Assembly (NCBI GenBank): GCA_027492485.1
Contig: JAPUER010000083.1
Span: 35,376-93,679 of the forward strand
Reading direction: 5' to 3'
Source: Betaproteobacteria bacterium
GTDB taxonomy: Bacteria; Pseudomonadota; Gammaproteobacteria; Burkholderiales; Casimicrobiaceae
DNA length: 58,304 nt
The position numbers and the translations under genes were made by a program. Shown piece by piece: positions 1 through 9,166 of this stretch. Under the pieces are notes generated by a model. That model did not search any database, was not told the DNA's origin, and saw only the letters and a program-made list of their open reading frames with translations. The stretch's first letter is position 1; each line of letters opens with the position of its first letter.

Positions 1-150
1 ACCCGGCACATTTGGGTTTAATTTTTGGGGGGCGCGGGATGGCCCGCTAATCGACGGCTTGCGGGGCCACCCCCGCTCCCACAGTTCACACTTCATCGTG
101 CCGAACCAATAGTATTTGGCCTGCACCCGTTTCGTTGCATCGCTACCGTC
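1..150. other. Window-start stretch with no gene recognised
   Basis: No open frame with recognisable content and no clear ribosome-binding site lies here. The lrgA-like frame is open leftward to a TTG near position 25, but those residues do not look like the family. The stretch probably holds the promoter and leader of the lrgAB pair or the tail of an upstream gene outside the window. Confidence 0.4.
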
Positions 151-543
151 ATGAACGCGCTTTCCGGCCTTGCCATCCTGCTCGTCCTGCAAACCGGCGG
201 TGAATTGCTGGCGCGGGCATTCGGGCTGCCGTTTCCCGGCCCGGTGATCGGGCTCGTGTTGCTGCTCGTTGCGCTGCGTCTGCGTTTTGTGCAGACCCGC
301 GTGGCGGCGGTGGCCGAATTTCTGCTGGCGCATCTGTCGCTGCTGTTCGTGCCGGTCGGCGTCGGCGTGATGACCCATCTTGGGCTGCTCGGGCAGTACG
401 GCTGGCGCCTGGCCATTGTCATCGTGCTGTCGACCTGGGTCGGCCTCGCCGTCACCGCGCTCTGTCTGCGGGGGTTGCTGCGCGGTCGCGGCGACGCCGT
501 CGGCGGTGATGCGGCGGCGGTCGACGCGGAGCGCGGCGCATGA
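151..543 (+). CDS. lrgA: CidA/LrgA family holin-like membrane protein
   Basis: Small membrane protein of about 130 residues with four predicted hydrophobic segments, matching the CidA/LrgA family of holin/antiholin-like proteins that are thought to modulate murein hydrolase export and autolysis. The segment GPVIGLVLLLVALRL and the following FVPVGVGVM are typical of the family. The ATG at 151 is chosen because the family begins at about this point; the frame is open further upstream but those residues are proline-rich and atypical. The stop overlaps the start of the LrgB-like gene by ATGA, so the two are translationally coupled. The C-terminal tail is short, charged and alanine/glycine-rich. 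The family call is firm; the physiological role is known only by analogy. Confidence 0.9.
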   Translation: MNALSGLAILLVLQTGGELLARAFGLPFPGPVIGLVLLLVALRLRFVQTRVAAVAEFLLAHLSLLFVPVGVGVMTHLGLLGQYGWRLAIVIVLSTWVGLAVTALCLRGLLRGRGDAVGGDAAAVDAERGA

Positions 544-1271
544 CGGATTTTGTGCAGCTCTGGGTTTACCTGTCGTCGACGCCGCTATTCGGCCTCACCG
601 CGACACTGGTGGTGTACGCCACGGCGCAGGCGTTCTACAGCGGCATGCAGCAGGCGCCGTGGGCGAATCCGGTGCTGTGGTCGGTCGTGCTGCTGGCCGC
701 CGCGCTGACCGTAACCGGCACCGCCTATCCCACCTACTTCTCGGGCGCACAGTTCATCCACTTCCTGCTCGGCCCGGCCGTGGTGGCGCTGGGCTGGCCG
801 CTCTGGCAGCGGCGGTCGGCGCTGCGCGCCCGCGGTCTGCGCTTCGTGGCCGCCGCCGTGATCGGTGGTGCCGCAGCGGCGGGCAGTGCGGTCCTGCTCG
901 CCTGGGCGCTGGGATTGCCGCACGAGGTGCTGCTGTCGCTGGTACCGAAAAGCGTGACGGCACCGGTGGCGATGGGGGTGGCCGAGAAGATCGGCGGCAT
1001 TCCGGCGCTCGCCGCGGTGTTTGCGGTGGTGACCGGTCTGGTCGGCGCGCTGTCCGGAAAGTATCTGTTCGACGCCATCGGCATCGCCACCGACGACAAC
1101 GGCTGGGTCGCGCGTGGTTTCGCGCTGGGCACCGCTGCGCACGGTATCGGCGCCGCCCGCGCCTTGCAGGTCAACGCCGAGGCCGGCGCCTGGGCCGCGC
1201 TCGCGTTGGGTTTGCAGGCGGTACTGGCGTCGGTGCTGATACCGCTGTTGGCTTCGGTGCTGTCACCGTAA
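540..1271 (+). CDS. lrgB: LrgB/CidB family membrane protein
   Basis: Polytopic membrane protein of 243 residues, the usual LrgB length. The second half holds the conserved LrgB region with LVPKSVTAPVAMGVAEKIGG and, further on, GTAAHGIGAARA. LrgB partners LrgA in systems thought to control cell lysis, and plant and bacterial homologues are linked to glycolate or pyruvate transport. The gene overlaps lrgA by four bases (ATGA), which implies one operon. Nothing in the sequence shows how the pair is regulated; no LytTR-type regulator is adjacent. Confidence 0.93.
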   Translation: MTDFVQLWVYLSSTPLFGLTATLVVYATAQAFYSGMQQAPWANPVLWSVVLLAAALTVTGTAYPTYFSGAQFIHFLLGPAVVALGWPLWQRRSALRARGLRFVAAAVIGGAAAAGSAVLLAWALGLPHEVLLSLVPKSVTAPVAMGVAEKIGGIPALAAVFAVVTGLVGALSGKYLFDAIGIATDDNGWVARGFALGTAAHGIGAARALQVNAEAGAWAALALGLQAVLASVLIPLLASVLSP

Positions 1272-1387
1272 GCGCGCGGCGCGGCGCTTTATGCGGATGG
1301 CATAACATGCCGGGTTTCGGCGCCGCGCAGGGTCACGCCCAAGCGCGCGCCGCAGCAACACCCCTTCGTCCAACCTTGGAGCACCCT

Positions 1388-4174
1388 GTGCATCGTCGTC
1401 CCTTTGTCGTTGCCGTACTTGCATTGTTTCTCGGCGTCGCCGCGTTCTGCTCGCCCGCGAGCCTGCGCGCGCAGCCGACCGTCAATCCACTCCCGGCCGG
1501 CATGACCGCCGGTCCCGCAGCCGAAGGGATCAGCGAGTACCGCCTCGGCAACGGGCTGCGGGTGCTGCTGTTTCCCGATCAGTCGAAGGACCTGACGCTG
1601 GTCAACGTCACCTATCTGGTGGGCTCCAAACACGAGAGCTACGGCGAGACCGGCATGGCGCATCTGCTCGAACACCTGCTGTTCAAGGGGACGCCGACCC
1701 ACGCCGACATGAGCAAGGAGTTCACCGCGCGGGGCATGCGCTGGAACGGCAACACCACGCATGAGCGCACGGTGTATTTCGAGGCGTTCACGGCGAACGA
1801 CGAGCATTTGCGCTTCGCGCTCGCGCTGGAGGCCGATCGCATGGTCAACAGCTTCGTCGCGAAGAAAGATCTCGACAGCGAGATGACTGTGGTGCGCAAC
1901 GAATTCGAGCGCGGCGAAAACGAACCGGGCCGCATTCTGATGCAGCGGCTGGGCGCCGCCGCGTTCACCGCGCACAACTATGGCAAGCCCATCATCGGCG
2001 TGCGCAGCGACATCGAAAACGTCAATATCGAACGGCTGCAGGCGTTCTACAAGCGCTACTACCAGCCGGACAACGCCGTGCTGCTGGTCGCCGGCAAGTT
2101 CGACCCGGCGCGCACGCTGGGCTGGGTAGCGGAATCCTTCGCCGCCATCCCCCGGCCGACGCGGGTGTTGCCTGCGCTCTACACCACCGAGCCGACACAG
2201 GACGGCGAGCGCGATGTGACCATCCGGCGTGTCGGCGACATCAAGTTGGCCGCCGTCGGCTATCGGGTGCCGGCCAGGCCGCACGCCGACTCGCTGGCGT
2301 TGACCTTGCTGGCCAGCACGCTGACCAGCAACCCCTCCGGGCCACTCTACAAGGCCTTCGTCGAAAGCAAAAAGGCGACCCAGCTTGGCCCGCTCAACCT
2401 CGGTGGTGCCGATGCCGGGCTTGCCGGATTCGTGCTGGTCGCCGACAAGGGCAGCGATCTGCCAAAACTGGAAGCCGAGCTGATCGCCGCGCTGGAAGGC
2501 CCGGCCGCCGTGGTCGTCGACCAGGAAGCGCTGGCACGCGCGCAGCGCGAGATCGCCGTGGCTTTCGAGAAGGCGGCGGAATCGCCGATCTCGCTGGCGA
2601 TGGCGCTTTCGGAAGTGTTGTCGCAGGGCGACTGGCGGTTGCTGTTCGCGCAGCGGGATCGCCTGCAGCAAGTCACGCTGGCCGATTTGCAGCGGGTGCA
2701 AAAGACTTACTTCAAGCCGGCCAACCGCAGCGTCGCCCGCTTTCTGCCGGAGGCCACGCCCGATCGCGTGGAAGTGGCCGCCGCGCCGTCGGCGGAAGCG
2801 GTCGTCGCCACCTACAAACCGCGCGTCGCGCTCGCCGACGGCGAGGCCTTCGTGCCCACGCCCGAGTCGTTGGAGCAGCGCACGGTGCGCGATACGGCGA
2901 ACCCCATGATGCAGTCGGCCGTGTTGCGCAAGCAAAATCGCGGCGATGCCGTGACCGTGAAGATTCACCTGCGCTGGGGCGAGCGGCGCGAACAGGTGAC
3001 GCAGCGGGCACTCACTTTCGTCGGCCAGTTGCTGCTGGAAGCGGAGACGCCGGCCAAAAAACAGGCAAGAACTGACGCCCTGACCAAGCTGAAATCGCGC
3101 TTCACGGTATCCGGCAGCCCGGTGTCGCAGGGGGCCACGATCTCGATCAGCAGCGACCGCGAGCATGTGCTGGACGCGCTTCGCCTGGTGCTGCCCGACA
3201 TCCGCGCCGGCAAGATGAATGCCGATGCCTTTGCCCGGATCAAGGCGCAGGTTGCCACCGCGATGCGGGCGCGGGCGAACGAGCCGCAGTCCCTGCTCAA
3301 CGATGTTGCCATTCCCTACAAGAACAAGGCGTTCGGGTTGCAGGCGGGTGATCCCGAGTTTCGCAAGACCAACGCCCAGTTGATTGCCGATCTGCAGGGT
3401 CTCACTTTCACCGACGTGGAGCAGGCGTGGCAGCGCAACTGGGGCGCGGGCCAGATGCAGATCGCCGTGGTCGGCACCGCGCCGGACGGCGTGGTGCAGG
3501 AAGTGCGGCGGCAGTTCGATGGCTGGGTGTCGAAAGCGCCGGCCTATCAGCGCTACGAGGCCCGCCATCAGCCGTTGCCGGGCACCACGCTGACCGTGGA
3601 AGCCCCGGACAAGGCCAACGCGCTGCTCGACGTCGACCAGTATCTGGCGCTCAACGCCAACGACAGCGACGCCGCCGCGCTGCGGCTGGCGGTCGACATG
3701 TTCGGCGGCAATCAGCTCGACAACCGGCTGGCCGCGCGCATCCGCAAGAAAGACGGTCTTTCGTACAGCGTGCACGCCAGCCTGAGCGTGCCCGACGCCG
3801 GCAACCGTGCCTATTTCGGCGTCGAGGGAAGCTATGCGCCGCAGAATCGCGATCGCGTCGTGGCCGCGCTGCGCGAGGAGGCCGCGCTCGCCGGCAAGGA
3901 CGGCTTCACCGAGGCCGAACTCAGCCGCGCCCGCAGCAACGAATTGCAGGCCCGGCAACAGCGCTGGAGCAGCGACGACAGCATCGCCAGCGCGCTGCTG
4001 AACCAGATGGACCGTGGCGAAACCTTCGCCCGCGAGGCCGCCCGCGAGGCGGCGATCAAGGCCGCGACGCTGGCCGACGTCAACGCCGCCTTCCGCAAGT
4101 ACATCAAACCGGACGAATGGCTGATTGGCCTTGCCGGCGACTTCGCCAAGGCCGGCAACGCGAACGCCAAGTAA
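1388..4174 (+). CDS. Secreted M16 (insulinase/pitrilysin) zinc metallopeptidase
   Basis: About 928 residues with a signal peptide (VVAVLALFLGVAAFC then a small-residue cleavage region). The inverted zinc motif H92-L-L-E95-H96 is followed by E172 in VVRNEFERGEN, exactly the HxxEH-(76)-E spacing of M16 peptidases. The N-terminal M16 half is thus catalytically complete. The C-terminal half is a second M16 repeat lacking the zinc motif, as usual in two-domain members. A GTG start at 1388 is chosen because GGAG lies six bases upstream (1378-1381) and the signal peptide begins there; the frame is open far upstream but only as shadow of lrgB. It probably degrades peptides in the periplasm. It converges with the aminotransferase gene, 40 bases away. 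Confidence 0.93.
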   Translation: MHRRPFVVAVLALFLGVAAFCSPASLRAQPTVNPLPAGMTAGPAAEGISEYRLGNGLRVLLFPDQSKDLTLVNVTYLVGSKHESYGETGMAHLLEHLLFKGTPTHADMSKEFTARGMRWNGNTTHERTVYFEAFTANDEHLRFALALEADRMVNSFVAKKDLDSEMTVVRNEFERGENEPGRILMQRLGAAAFTAHNYGKPIIGVRSDIENVNIERLQAFYKRYYQPDNAVLLVAGKFDPARTLGWVAESFAAIPRPTRVLPALYTTEPTQDGERDVTIRRVGDIKLAAVGYRVPARPHADSLALTLLASTLTSNPSGPLYKAFVESKKATQLGPLNLGGADAGLAGFVLVADKGSDLPKLEAELIAALEGPAAVVVDQEALARAQREIAVAFEKAAESPISLAMALSEVLSQGDWRLLFAQRDRLQQVTLADLQRVQKTYFKPANRSVARFLPEATPDRVEVAAAPSAEAVVATYKPRVALADGEAFVPTPESLEQRTVRDTANPMMQSAVLRKQNRGDAVTVKIHLRWGERREQVTQRALTFVGQLLLEAETPAKKQARTDALTKLKSRFTVSGSPVSQGATISISSDREHVLDALRLVLPDIRAGKMNADAFARIKAQVATAMRARANEPQSLLNDVAIPYKNKAFGLQAGDPEFRKTNAQLIADLQGLTFTDVEQAWQRNWGAGQMQIAVVGTAPDGVVQEVRRQFDGWVSKAPAYQRYEARHQPLPGTTLTVEAPDKANALLDVDQYLALNANDSDAAALRLAVDMFGGNQLDNRLAARIRKKDGLSYSVHASLSVPDAGNRAYFGVEGSYAPQNRDRVVAALREEAALAGKDGFTEAELSRARSNELQARQQRWSSDDSIASALLNQMDRGETFAREAAREAAIKAATLADVNAAFRKYIKPDEWLIGLAGDFAKAGNANAK

Positions 4175-4214
4175 CGCGGACGCGCCAGCCGCTGCTGGCG
4201 CCGTTCATGCAGTG

Positions 4215-5393
4215 TCAGGCCGTCGCGTGTTCCGGCGCGGCGGCCGCGTGCCCACGCGGGGCCGTAACGCCCAGCCGATCCAGCGCGCCAGCCAGATGCG
4301 AGACCGTGAGATCGACGTTGTGCCACTTTTCCAGCCCGAAGAGGCCGATGCGGAAGGTCGAGAAATCGCTGCCTTCGTCGCATTGCAGCGGCACACCGGC
4401 AGCGGTTTGCAGCCCCTCGGCCAGGAACTTCTTGCTCGATTGCAGGCCGGGGTCGTCGGTGTAGCTGACCACCACGCCGGGCGCCTTGAATCCGTCGGCA
4501 GCGACACTTTTGATGCCGCGGCTTTCAAACAGCGCACGCACCCTGGCGCCGAGCGCGATCTGCTCCTGGCGCACCCGTTCGAAACCATAGCGTTCGGTCT
4601 CCAGCATCACCTCCCACAGCCGCGTCAGCGCATCGGTAGGCATCGTCGCGTGGTAGGCGTGGGCGCCGCCTTCGTAGGCCTCCATGATGGCGAGCCATTT
4701 CTTGAGGTCGCAGGCGAAGCTGGTGCTGGTGGTGCCGTCGATGGCGGCGCGGGCACGTTCGGACAGCATCACCATCGCGCAGCAGGGTGAGCTGCTCCAG
4801 CCCTTCTGCGGCGCGCTGACCAGGACGTCGACGCCGGTCGCCTCCATGTCCACCCACATCGCGCCGGACGCGATGCAGTCGAGCACGAACAGGCCTCCGA
4901 CCGCGTGCACGGCGTCGGCGACGGCACGCAGGTAATCGTCGGGCAGGATCATGCCGGCGGCGGTTTCCACGTGCGGCGCGAACACCACATCCGGCTTGCC
5001 GGCGGCGATGGCAGCGACGACTTCGGCAATCGGCGCCGGCGCCCACGGCGCCTGACGGTCGCTGCCGGTCTTGCTGGCTTTGAGCACGATTTCCTGTGCC
5101 GGAATCCTGCCCATCTCGAAGATCTGCGTCCAGCGGTAGCTGAACCAGCCGTTGCGGATCACCATCGCCTTCTTGCCGGTGGCGAACTGGCGGGCAACCG
5201 CCTCCATGCCGAAGGTGCCGCTACCGGGGACCAGCGCGGCCGACCGGGCGTGATAGACGGTCTTCAGGATGCGCGAGATGTCCTTCATCACGCCCTGAAA
5301 GCGTTTCGACATGTGATTGAGCGCGCGGTCGGTGTACACCACCGAAAATTCGAGCAGGCCGTCGGGATCGACGTTGGGAAGCAGTCCGGGCAT
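4215..5393 (-). CDS. Class V PLP aminotransferase (alanine/serine/aspartate-glyoxylate aminotransferase family)
   Basis: 392-residue fold-type I PLP enzyme of the aminotransferase class V family. The PLP-binding lysine is K197 in SAPQKGWSS, preceded by the D-C-I-A-S segment around 172-176. The start at 5393 is supported by an AAGGAGGAT ribosome-binding site just upstream, although the frame is open further. The gene is divergent from a DSD1-type PLP enzyme 153 bases away. That pairing resembles the aspartate-glyoxylate aminotransferase plus beta-hydroxyaspartate aldolase pair (BhcA/BhcC) of the beta-hydroxyaspartate cycle, but the other two cycle enzymes are not in the window. Serine-glyoxylate or alanine-glyoxylate activity is equally possible. 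Confidence 0.88.
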   Translation of the reverse strand: MPGLLPNVDPDGLLEFSVVYTDRALNHMSKRFQGVMKDISRILKTVYHARSAALVPGSGTFGMEAVARQFATGKKAMVIRNGWFSYRWTQIFEMGRIPAQEIVLKASKTGSDRQAPWAPAPIAEVVAAIAAGKPDVVFAPHVETAAGMILPDDYLRAVADAVHAVGGLFVLDCIASGAMWVDMEATGVDVLVSAPQKGWSSSPCCAMVMLSERARAAIDGTTSTSFACDLKKWLAIMEAYEGGAHAYHATMPTDALTRLWEVMLETERYGFERVRQEQIALGARVRALFESRGIKSVAADGFKAPGVVVSYTDDPGLQSSKKFLAEGLQTAAGVPLQCDEGSDFSTFRIGLFGLEKWHNVDLTVSHLAGALDRLGVTAPRGHAAAAPEHATA

Positions 5394-5546
5394 GAGTATC
5401 CTCCTTCGTGAGGCGCGCGAGAAACCGGCGCGTCGTCCGTTCACCGTGGACGCGCACGATACCACGTCATGCGCTGCGTCGATGGCCATGGTGCCGGTGC
5501 CGTTTCGCTATCCTCCTCCATTCCTGCCCGCTCTCCCGCTACCCGA

Positions 5547-6683
5547 ATGATGCCTTCAGCACCGACAAACTTCCCGACGCCCGCCGCGCTGCTCGACCTT
5601 GATCGTTTGCAGCGCAATATCGACACCATGCAACGGCGCATGACTGCGCTGGGCGTCAAATTGCGACCGCATGTGAAGACCAGCAAATGCGTCGAGGTGG
5701 TCAAGCGGCAGCTCGCTGCGGGCGCGCAGGGCATCACGGTGTCCACTCTCAAGGAGGCCGAACAGTTCTTCGCAGCTGGCGTGCGCGACATTCTTTACGC
5801 GGTGGGGATCGTGGCGGTCAAACTGCCGCAGGTCAAGGCGCTGCGCGACCGCGGCTGCGACCTCAAAGTCATCTGCGACAGTGTCGAAGCGGCGCAGGCG
5901 GTGGTCGACTTCGGTCGCACCGAAGGGCGGGTGTTCGAGGTCTGGCTGGAAGTCGACACCGACGGTCATCGCGCCGGGCTGAAGCCCGAAGGCGATGAAC
6001 TGCTTGCCGTTGCTCGCACGCTGCACGAGGGCGGCATGACGCTGGATGGCGTGATGACGCATGCCGGCGCCAGCTACGAGTGCAGCACGCCCGAGGCACT
6101 GGCGGCGATGGCCGAGCAGGAACGTTCGCGCTGCGTGCTGGCGGCGACGCGATTGCGCGCCGCCGGTTTGCCCTGTCCGAACGTGAGCGTGGGTTCGACG
6201 CCGACGGCGCTGTCGGCCCGGCACCTGGAGGGCGTCACCGAAGTGCGCGCCGGCGTTTATGCGTTTCACGATCTGGTGATGACCAACATCGGCGTGGCGT
6301 GCATGGACGATGTGGCGTTCTCGGTGCTGACCACGGTGATTGGTCATCAGAAAGAGAAGGGCTGGGCGCTCGTCGACGCTGGCTGGATGGCGATGAGTCG
6401 CGATCGTGGCACCCAGAAGCAGGCGCACGACTATGGCTATGGCCAGGTGTGCGACGCCAATGGCACGCCCATCGACGGCTACGTGGTCGATAGCGCGAAT
6501 CAGGAGCACGGTATCGTCGCGCATGTGGGCGCAGTCGATTGCGACATCGCAGCGCGCTTTCCGGTGGGAACGCAACTGCGCATCCTGCCCAATCATGCCT
6601 GTGCGACTGCGGCACAGTTCAGCGAGTACCTCGTGTTGGGCGACAAGGGCGGCGAACGCTGGCCACGTTTTAGCGGTTGGTGA
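5547..6683 (+). CDS. DSD1-family PLP enzyme (D-threonine aldolase / D-serine dehydratase-like)
   Basis: 378-residue fold-type III PLP enzyme with an alanine-racemase-type N-terminal barrel. The PLP lysine lies in LRPHVKTSK, and the C-terminal metal site is seen as PNHACATA, the conserved His-x-Cys of D-serine dehydratases and D-threonine aldolases. Substrates in this family are beta-hydroxy-D-amino acids or beta-hydroxyaspartate. Two adjacent ATGs (5547, 5550) are possible starts. The TGA stop is separated from the sirtuin ATG by one base, so the two form an operon. The divergent class V aminotransferase suggests a glyoxylate/glycine-linked pathway, but the exact substrate cannot be read from the sequence. 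Confidence 0.87.
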   Translation: MMPSAPTNFPTPAALLDLDRLQRNIDTMQRRMTALGVKLRPHVKTSKCVEVVKRQLAAGAQGITVSTLKEAEQFFAAGVRDILYAVGIVAVKLPQVKALRDRGCDLKVICDSVEAAQAVVDFGRTEGRVFEVWLEVDTDGHRAGLKPEGDELLAVARTLHEGGMTLDGVMTHAGASYECSTPEALAAMAEQERSRCVLAATRLRAAGLPCPNVSVGSTPTALSARHLEGVTEVRAGVYAFHDLVMTNIGVACMDDVAFSVLTTVIGHQKEKGWALVDAGWMAMSRDRGTQKQAHDYGYGQVCDANGTPIDGYVVDSANQEHGIVAHVGAVDCDIAARFPVGTQLRILPNHACATAAQFSEYLVLGDKGGERWPRFSGW

Positions 6684-6684
6684 G

Positions 6685-7458
6685 ATGGCTGACGATCCGG
6701 CGCTCGTCGACGCCGCCCGCGACGCCATTCGGGCCGCATCGCGCGTCGTGTTTTTCACCGGCGCCGGCATGTCCGCCGAGAGCGGCATCCCGACCTTTCG
6801 GGATGCGCTGACGGGACTGTGGGAGCGCTTCGATCCGGCGTCGCTGGCGTCGGCGGAAGGCTACGAGGCGGATCCCGCGCTGGTCTGGGGCTGGTACGAA
6901 TGGCGCCGGCAGAAGGTGATGCAGGCCGCGCCCAACGCCGGCCACCGGGCCATTGCGCGGTTTGCCACCGGCGGGACGGTTGCGACCGCCGTGGTGACGC
7001 AAAACGTCGACGACCTGCACGAACGCGCCGGTAGTGCGGACGTCGTGCATCTGCATGGCAGCATCCTGGCACCGCGATGCTTCGACTGCGGCACGCCAGC
7101 GGATGCAGCGCTGGTGGGCGCGGTGCCCGACGAGCCCGAAGGCGGCCGACGACTGGCGCCGCCACGATGCGGCGTTTGCGGTGGCGCCATGCGGCCAGGC
7201 GTGGTGTGGTTTGGCGAGCCGCTACCGGCGGCGGCTTTCGAGCGCGCGGCACGGTTGGCGCAAGCGGCCGACGTCTTCATCGTCGTGGGCACCTCGGGCG
7301 TCGTGGAACCGGCCGCGTCGCTGGTTCGTCTCGCACGCATGCAGGGTGCGACGGTGGTCGTGGTCGATCCGCAGCGATCCGTCGCGACGCAACAGGCGAA
7401 CCATTGGCTGACCGGAACGGCAGCGGCCGTCCTGCCCATGCTGCTTGACGATAGTTGA
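6685..7458 (+). CDS. Sir2-family NAD-dependent protein deacylase
   Basis: 257-residue sirtuin. The NAD-binding motifs GAGMSAESGIPTFRD near the N-terminus, TQNVDDLHERAG, and the catalytic histidine in HLHGS are all present. Four zinc cysteines appear as CFDC and, about 30 residues on, CGVC. The VVGTSGVVEPAASL segment completes the Rossmann fold. It therefore looks intact and active, removing acyl groups from lysines with use of NAD. The ATG lies one base after the stop of the DSD1-type gene, so it is probably co-transcribed with it; a regulatory link to that enzyme is speculation. Confidence 0.93.
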   Translation: MADDPALVDAARDAIRAASRVVFFTGAGMSAESGIPTFRDALTGLWERFDPASLASAEGYEADPALVWGWYEWRRQKVMQAAPNAGHRAIARFATGGTVATAVVTQNVDDLHERAGSADVVHLHGSILAPRCFDCGTPADAALVGAVPDEPEGGRRLAPPRCGVCGGAMRPGVVWFGEPLPAAAFERAARLAQAADVFIVVGTSGVVEPAASLVRLARMQGATVVVVDPQRSVATQQANHWLTGTAAAVLPMLLDDS

Positions 7459-7574
7459 ATCGCTCGCTGCGACGCTGTGACGTGCAGCGGCGTTGCGGGC
7501 GATTTCGTCTTTGTGTCCTCACCGACACGGCAATGCGCTGCCCAGGTAAGCAGGATGCACGTTATGCTATTGGC

Positions 7575-9158
7575 ATGATTTTGCGAAACTGGCTACCGGG
7601 ATTCGTGTTGTGCGCGTTGCTGCAACCCGCACCGGCGAGCGCTGCGCCGACGATCGACGGCTGCCCGATCTTCCCGCCGAACAACATCTGGAACGTGGCG
7701 GTCGACACCTTGCCGGTGCATGCCAATTCGGCCAACTTCGTCAGCTCGATTGGCGTCAATACGACGCTGCACATGGATTTTGGGTCGGGTCTTTACCAGG
7801 GGCGGCCCATCGGCATCCCGTTCATCACGGTGCCCGCTTCGCAGCCCAAGGTGCCCATCACATTCACAGTGGACGACGAGAGCGACCCCGGACCGTATCC
7901 GATCCCGCCCAATATTCCAATCGAGGGCGGCGCGGCGTTCCCGAACGGCGACCGGCATGGTCTCGTCATCGAGCGCGGCACCTGCAAGCTCTACGAGGTG
8001 GGTGTGCTCAATCAGCAGCCGGCGTATCCGGCGGCACCGACCGGCTGGAACGGTTATTCCGGCGCCGTCTGGGACCTCAATTCGCACGCGCTGCGACCGG
8101 AGACCTGGACCTCGGCCGATGCCGCGGGGTTGCCGATCCTGCCGGGATTGATCCGTTACGACGAAGTCGCTGCCGGCGAGATTGCACACGCCGTGCGCTT
8201 CACCGCTCAGGCGACGCGGCATGCCTACGTCTGGCCCGCGCGCCACTTCGCCTCAGAGAACACCAATACAAACGTGCCGGCGATGGGGCAACGTTTTCGC
8301 CTCAAGGCCAGCTTTTCGGAGAACCGCACGCCGCCGCTTTCGGCGCATGCAATTACCATTGTGCGTGCATTGAAGAAGTACGGCATGATGCTCGCCGACA
8401 ATGGCAGCAACTGGTACATCTCCGGTGCTACCGACGAGCGCTGGGACAACGACGTGCTGCATCAGCTCGATGTCATTCGCGGCAGCGACTTCGAGGCCGT
8501 CGATACCTCATCGCTGATGATCGCCGCGAACTCCGGTCAGGCGGCCGTCGGGCCCTTCACCGTCAGCGGCACGATCGGTGGCAGCGCTGCCGGGCGCAGT
8601 GGCGTGAGCTTCTGTGGTGGCGCCGGAGTCACCTGCAGCACCAGCGATGCAAGCGGCAACTACAACTGCACCGTGCCGTATGGCTTCTCCGGGCGGCTCT
8701 ACCCGCGCAAGACCGATACCATTTTTTCGCCACCACTCGTGCTTGCGGCGGTGACGGCGAACACAGCGGCGCCGTCGGTGGTGGCGCGACAACCTGCGAG
8801 TTGCGTGCTCGACGCCGACGACAACGGAAGTATCGGCGGTTTCACCGATGGGCTGCTGGTGCTGCGCTGGATGCTCGGCATGACGGATGGCGCTGCCACG
8901 GCTGGAGCGCTGGGCGCGACGCCGCAGCGCACGGCGGCCGCCGATATTGCGACGCATCTGGTGGCGCAGAAACTCGACATCGATGGCGATTCAAGCGTCG
9001 ACGCAGCAACCGACGGTTTACTGTTGCTGCGCGCCTTGCTGGGGTTGAGTGGCAATGCGGTCACCGCGAACGCACTGTCGCCCTGCGTCACGCGCACGAC
9101 CTGGGCGCAGATTCGGCCGCATCTCGCCACGACCTGCGCGCTGCCGGTGGCACCGTAA
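7575..9158 (+). CDS. Secreted protein of unknown function with C-terminal dockerin-like calcium repeats
   Basis: 527 residues with a clear signal peptide (LPGFVLCALLQPAPASA). Residues about 25-320 form one conserved-looking unit rich in W, P and H, with DESDPGPYPIPP, GDRHGLVIERGTC and AYVWPARH, whose function I do not know. A short cysteine-containing beta-sandwich-like region follows. The C-terminus (about residues 411-520) carries two similar loops, LDADDNGSIGGFTDGLL and LDIDGDSSVDAATDGLL, spaced by about 60 residues, each resembling the calcium loop and helix of dockerin type I or EF-hand repeats. The gene converges with the speH-speE fusion, eight bases away. It may be a surface or extracellular protein; no enzyme active site is evident. 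Confidence 0.8.
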   Translation: MILRNWLPGFVLCALLQPAPASAAPTIDGCPIFPPNNIWNVAVDTLPVHANSANFVSSIGVNTTLHMDFGSGLYQGRPIGIPFITVPASQPKVPITFTVDDESDPGPYPIPPNIPIEGGAAFPNGDRHGLVIERGTCKLYEVGVLNQQPAYPAAPTGWNGYSGAVWDLNSHALRPETWTSADAAGLPILPGLIRYDEVAAGEIAHAVRFTAQATRHAYVWPARHFASENTNTNVPAMGQRFRLKASFSENRTPPLSAHAITIVRALKKYGMMLADNGSNWYISGATDERWDNDVLHQLDVIRGSDFEAVDTSSLMIAANSGQAAVGPFTVSGTIGGSAAGRSGVSFCGGAGVTCSTSDASGNYNCTVPYGFSGRLYPRKTDTIFSPPLVLAAVTANTAAPSVVARQPASCVLDADDNGSIGGFTDGLLVLRWMLGMTDGAATAGALGATPQRTAAADIATHLVAQKLDIDGDSSVDAATDGLLLLRALLGLSGNAVTANALSPCVTRTTWAQIRPHLATTCALPVAP

Positions 9159-9166
9159 TTGGCCGG

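Noticed and set aside
1289-3958. Long open frame (889 codons) on the minus strand opposite the M16 peptidase
   Set aside because: It is the antisense shadow of a firmly identified gene; its translation is rich in H, R, G and Q with no recognisable domain, as expected from GC-rich codon structure.
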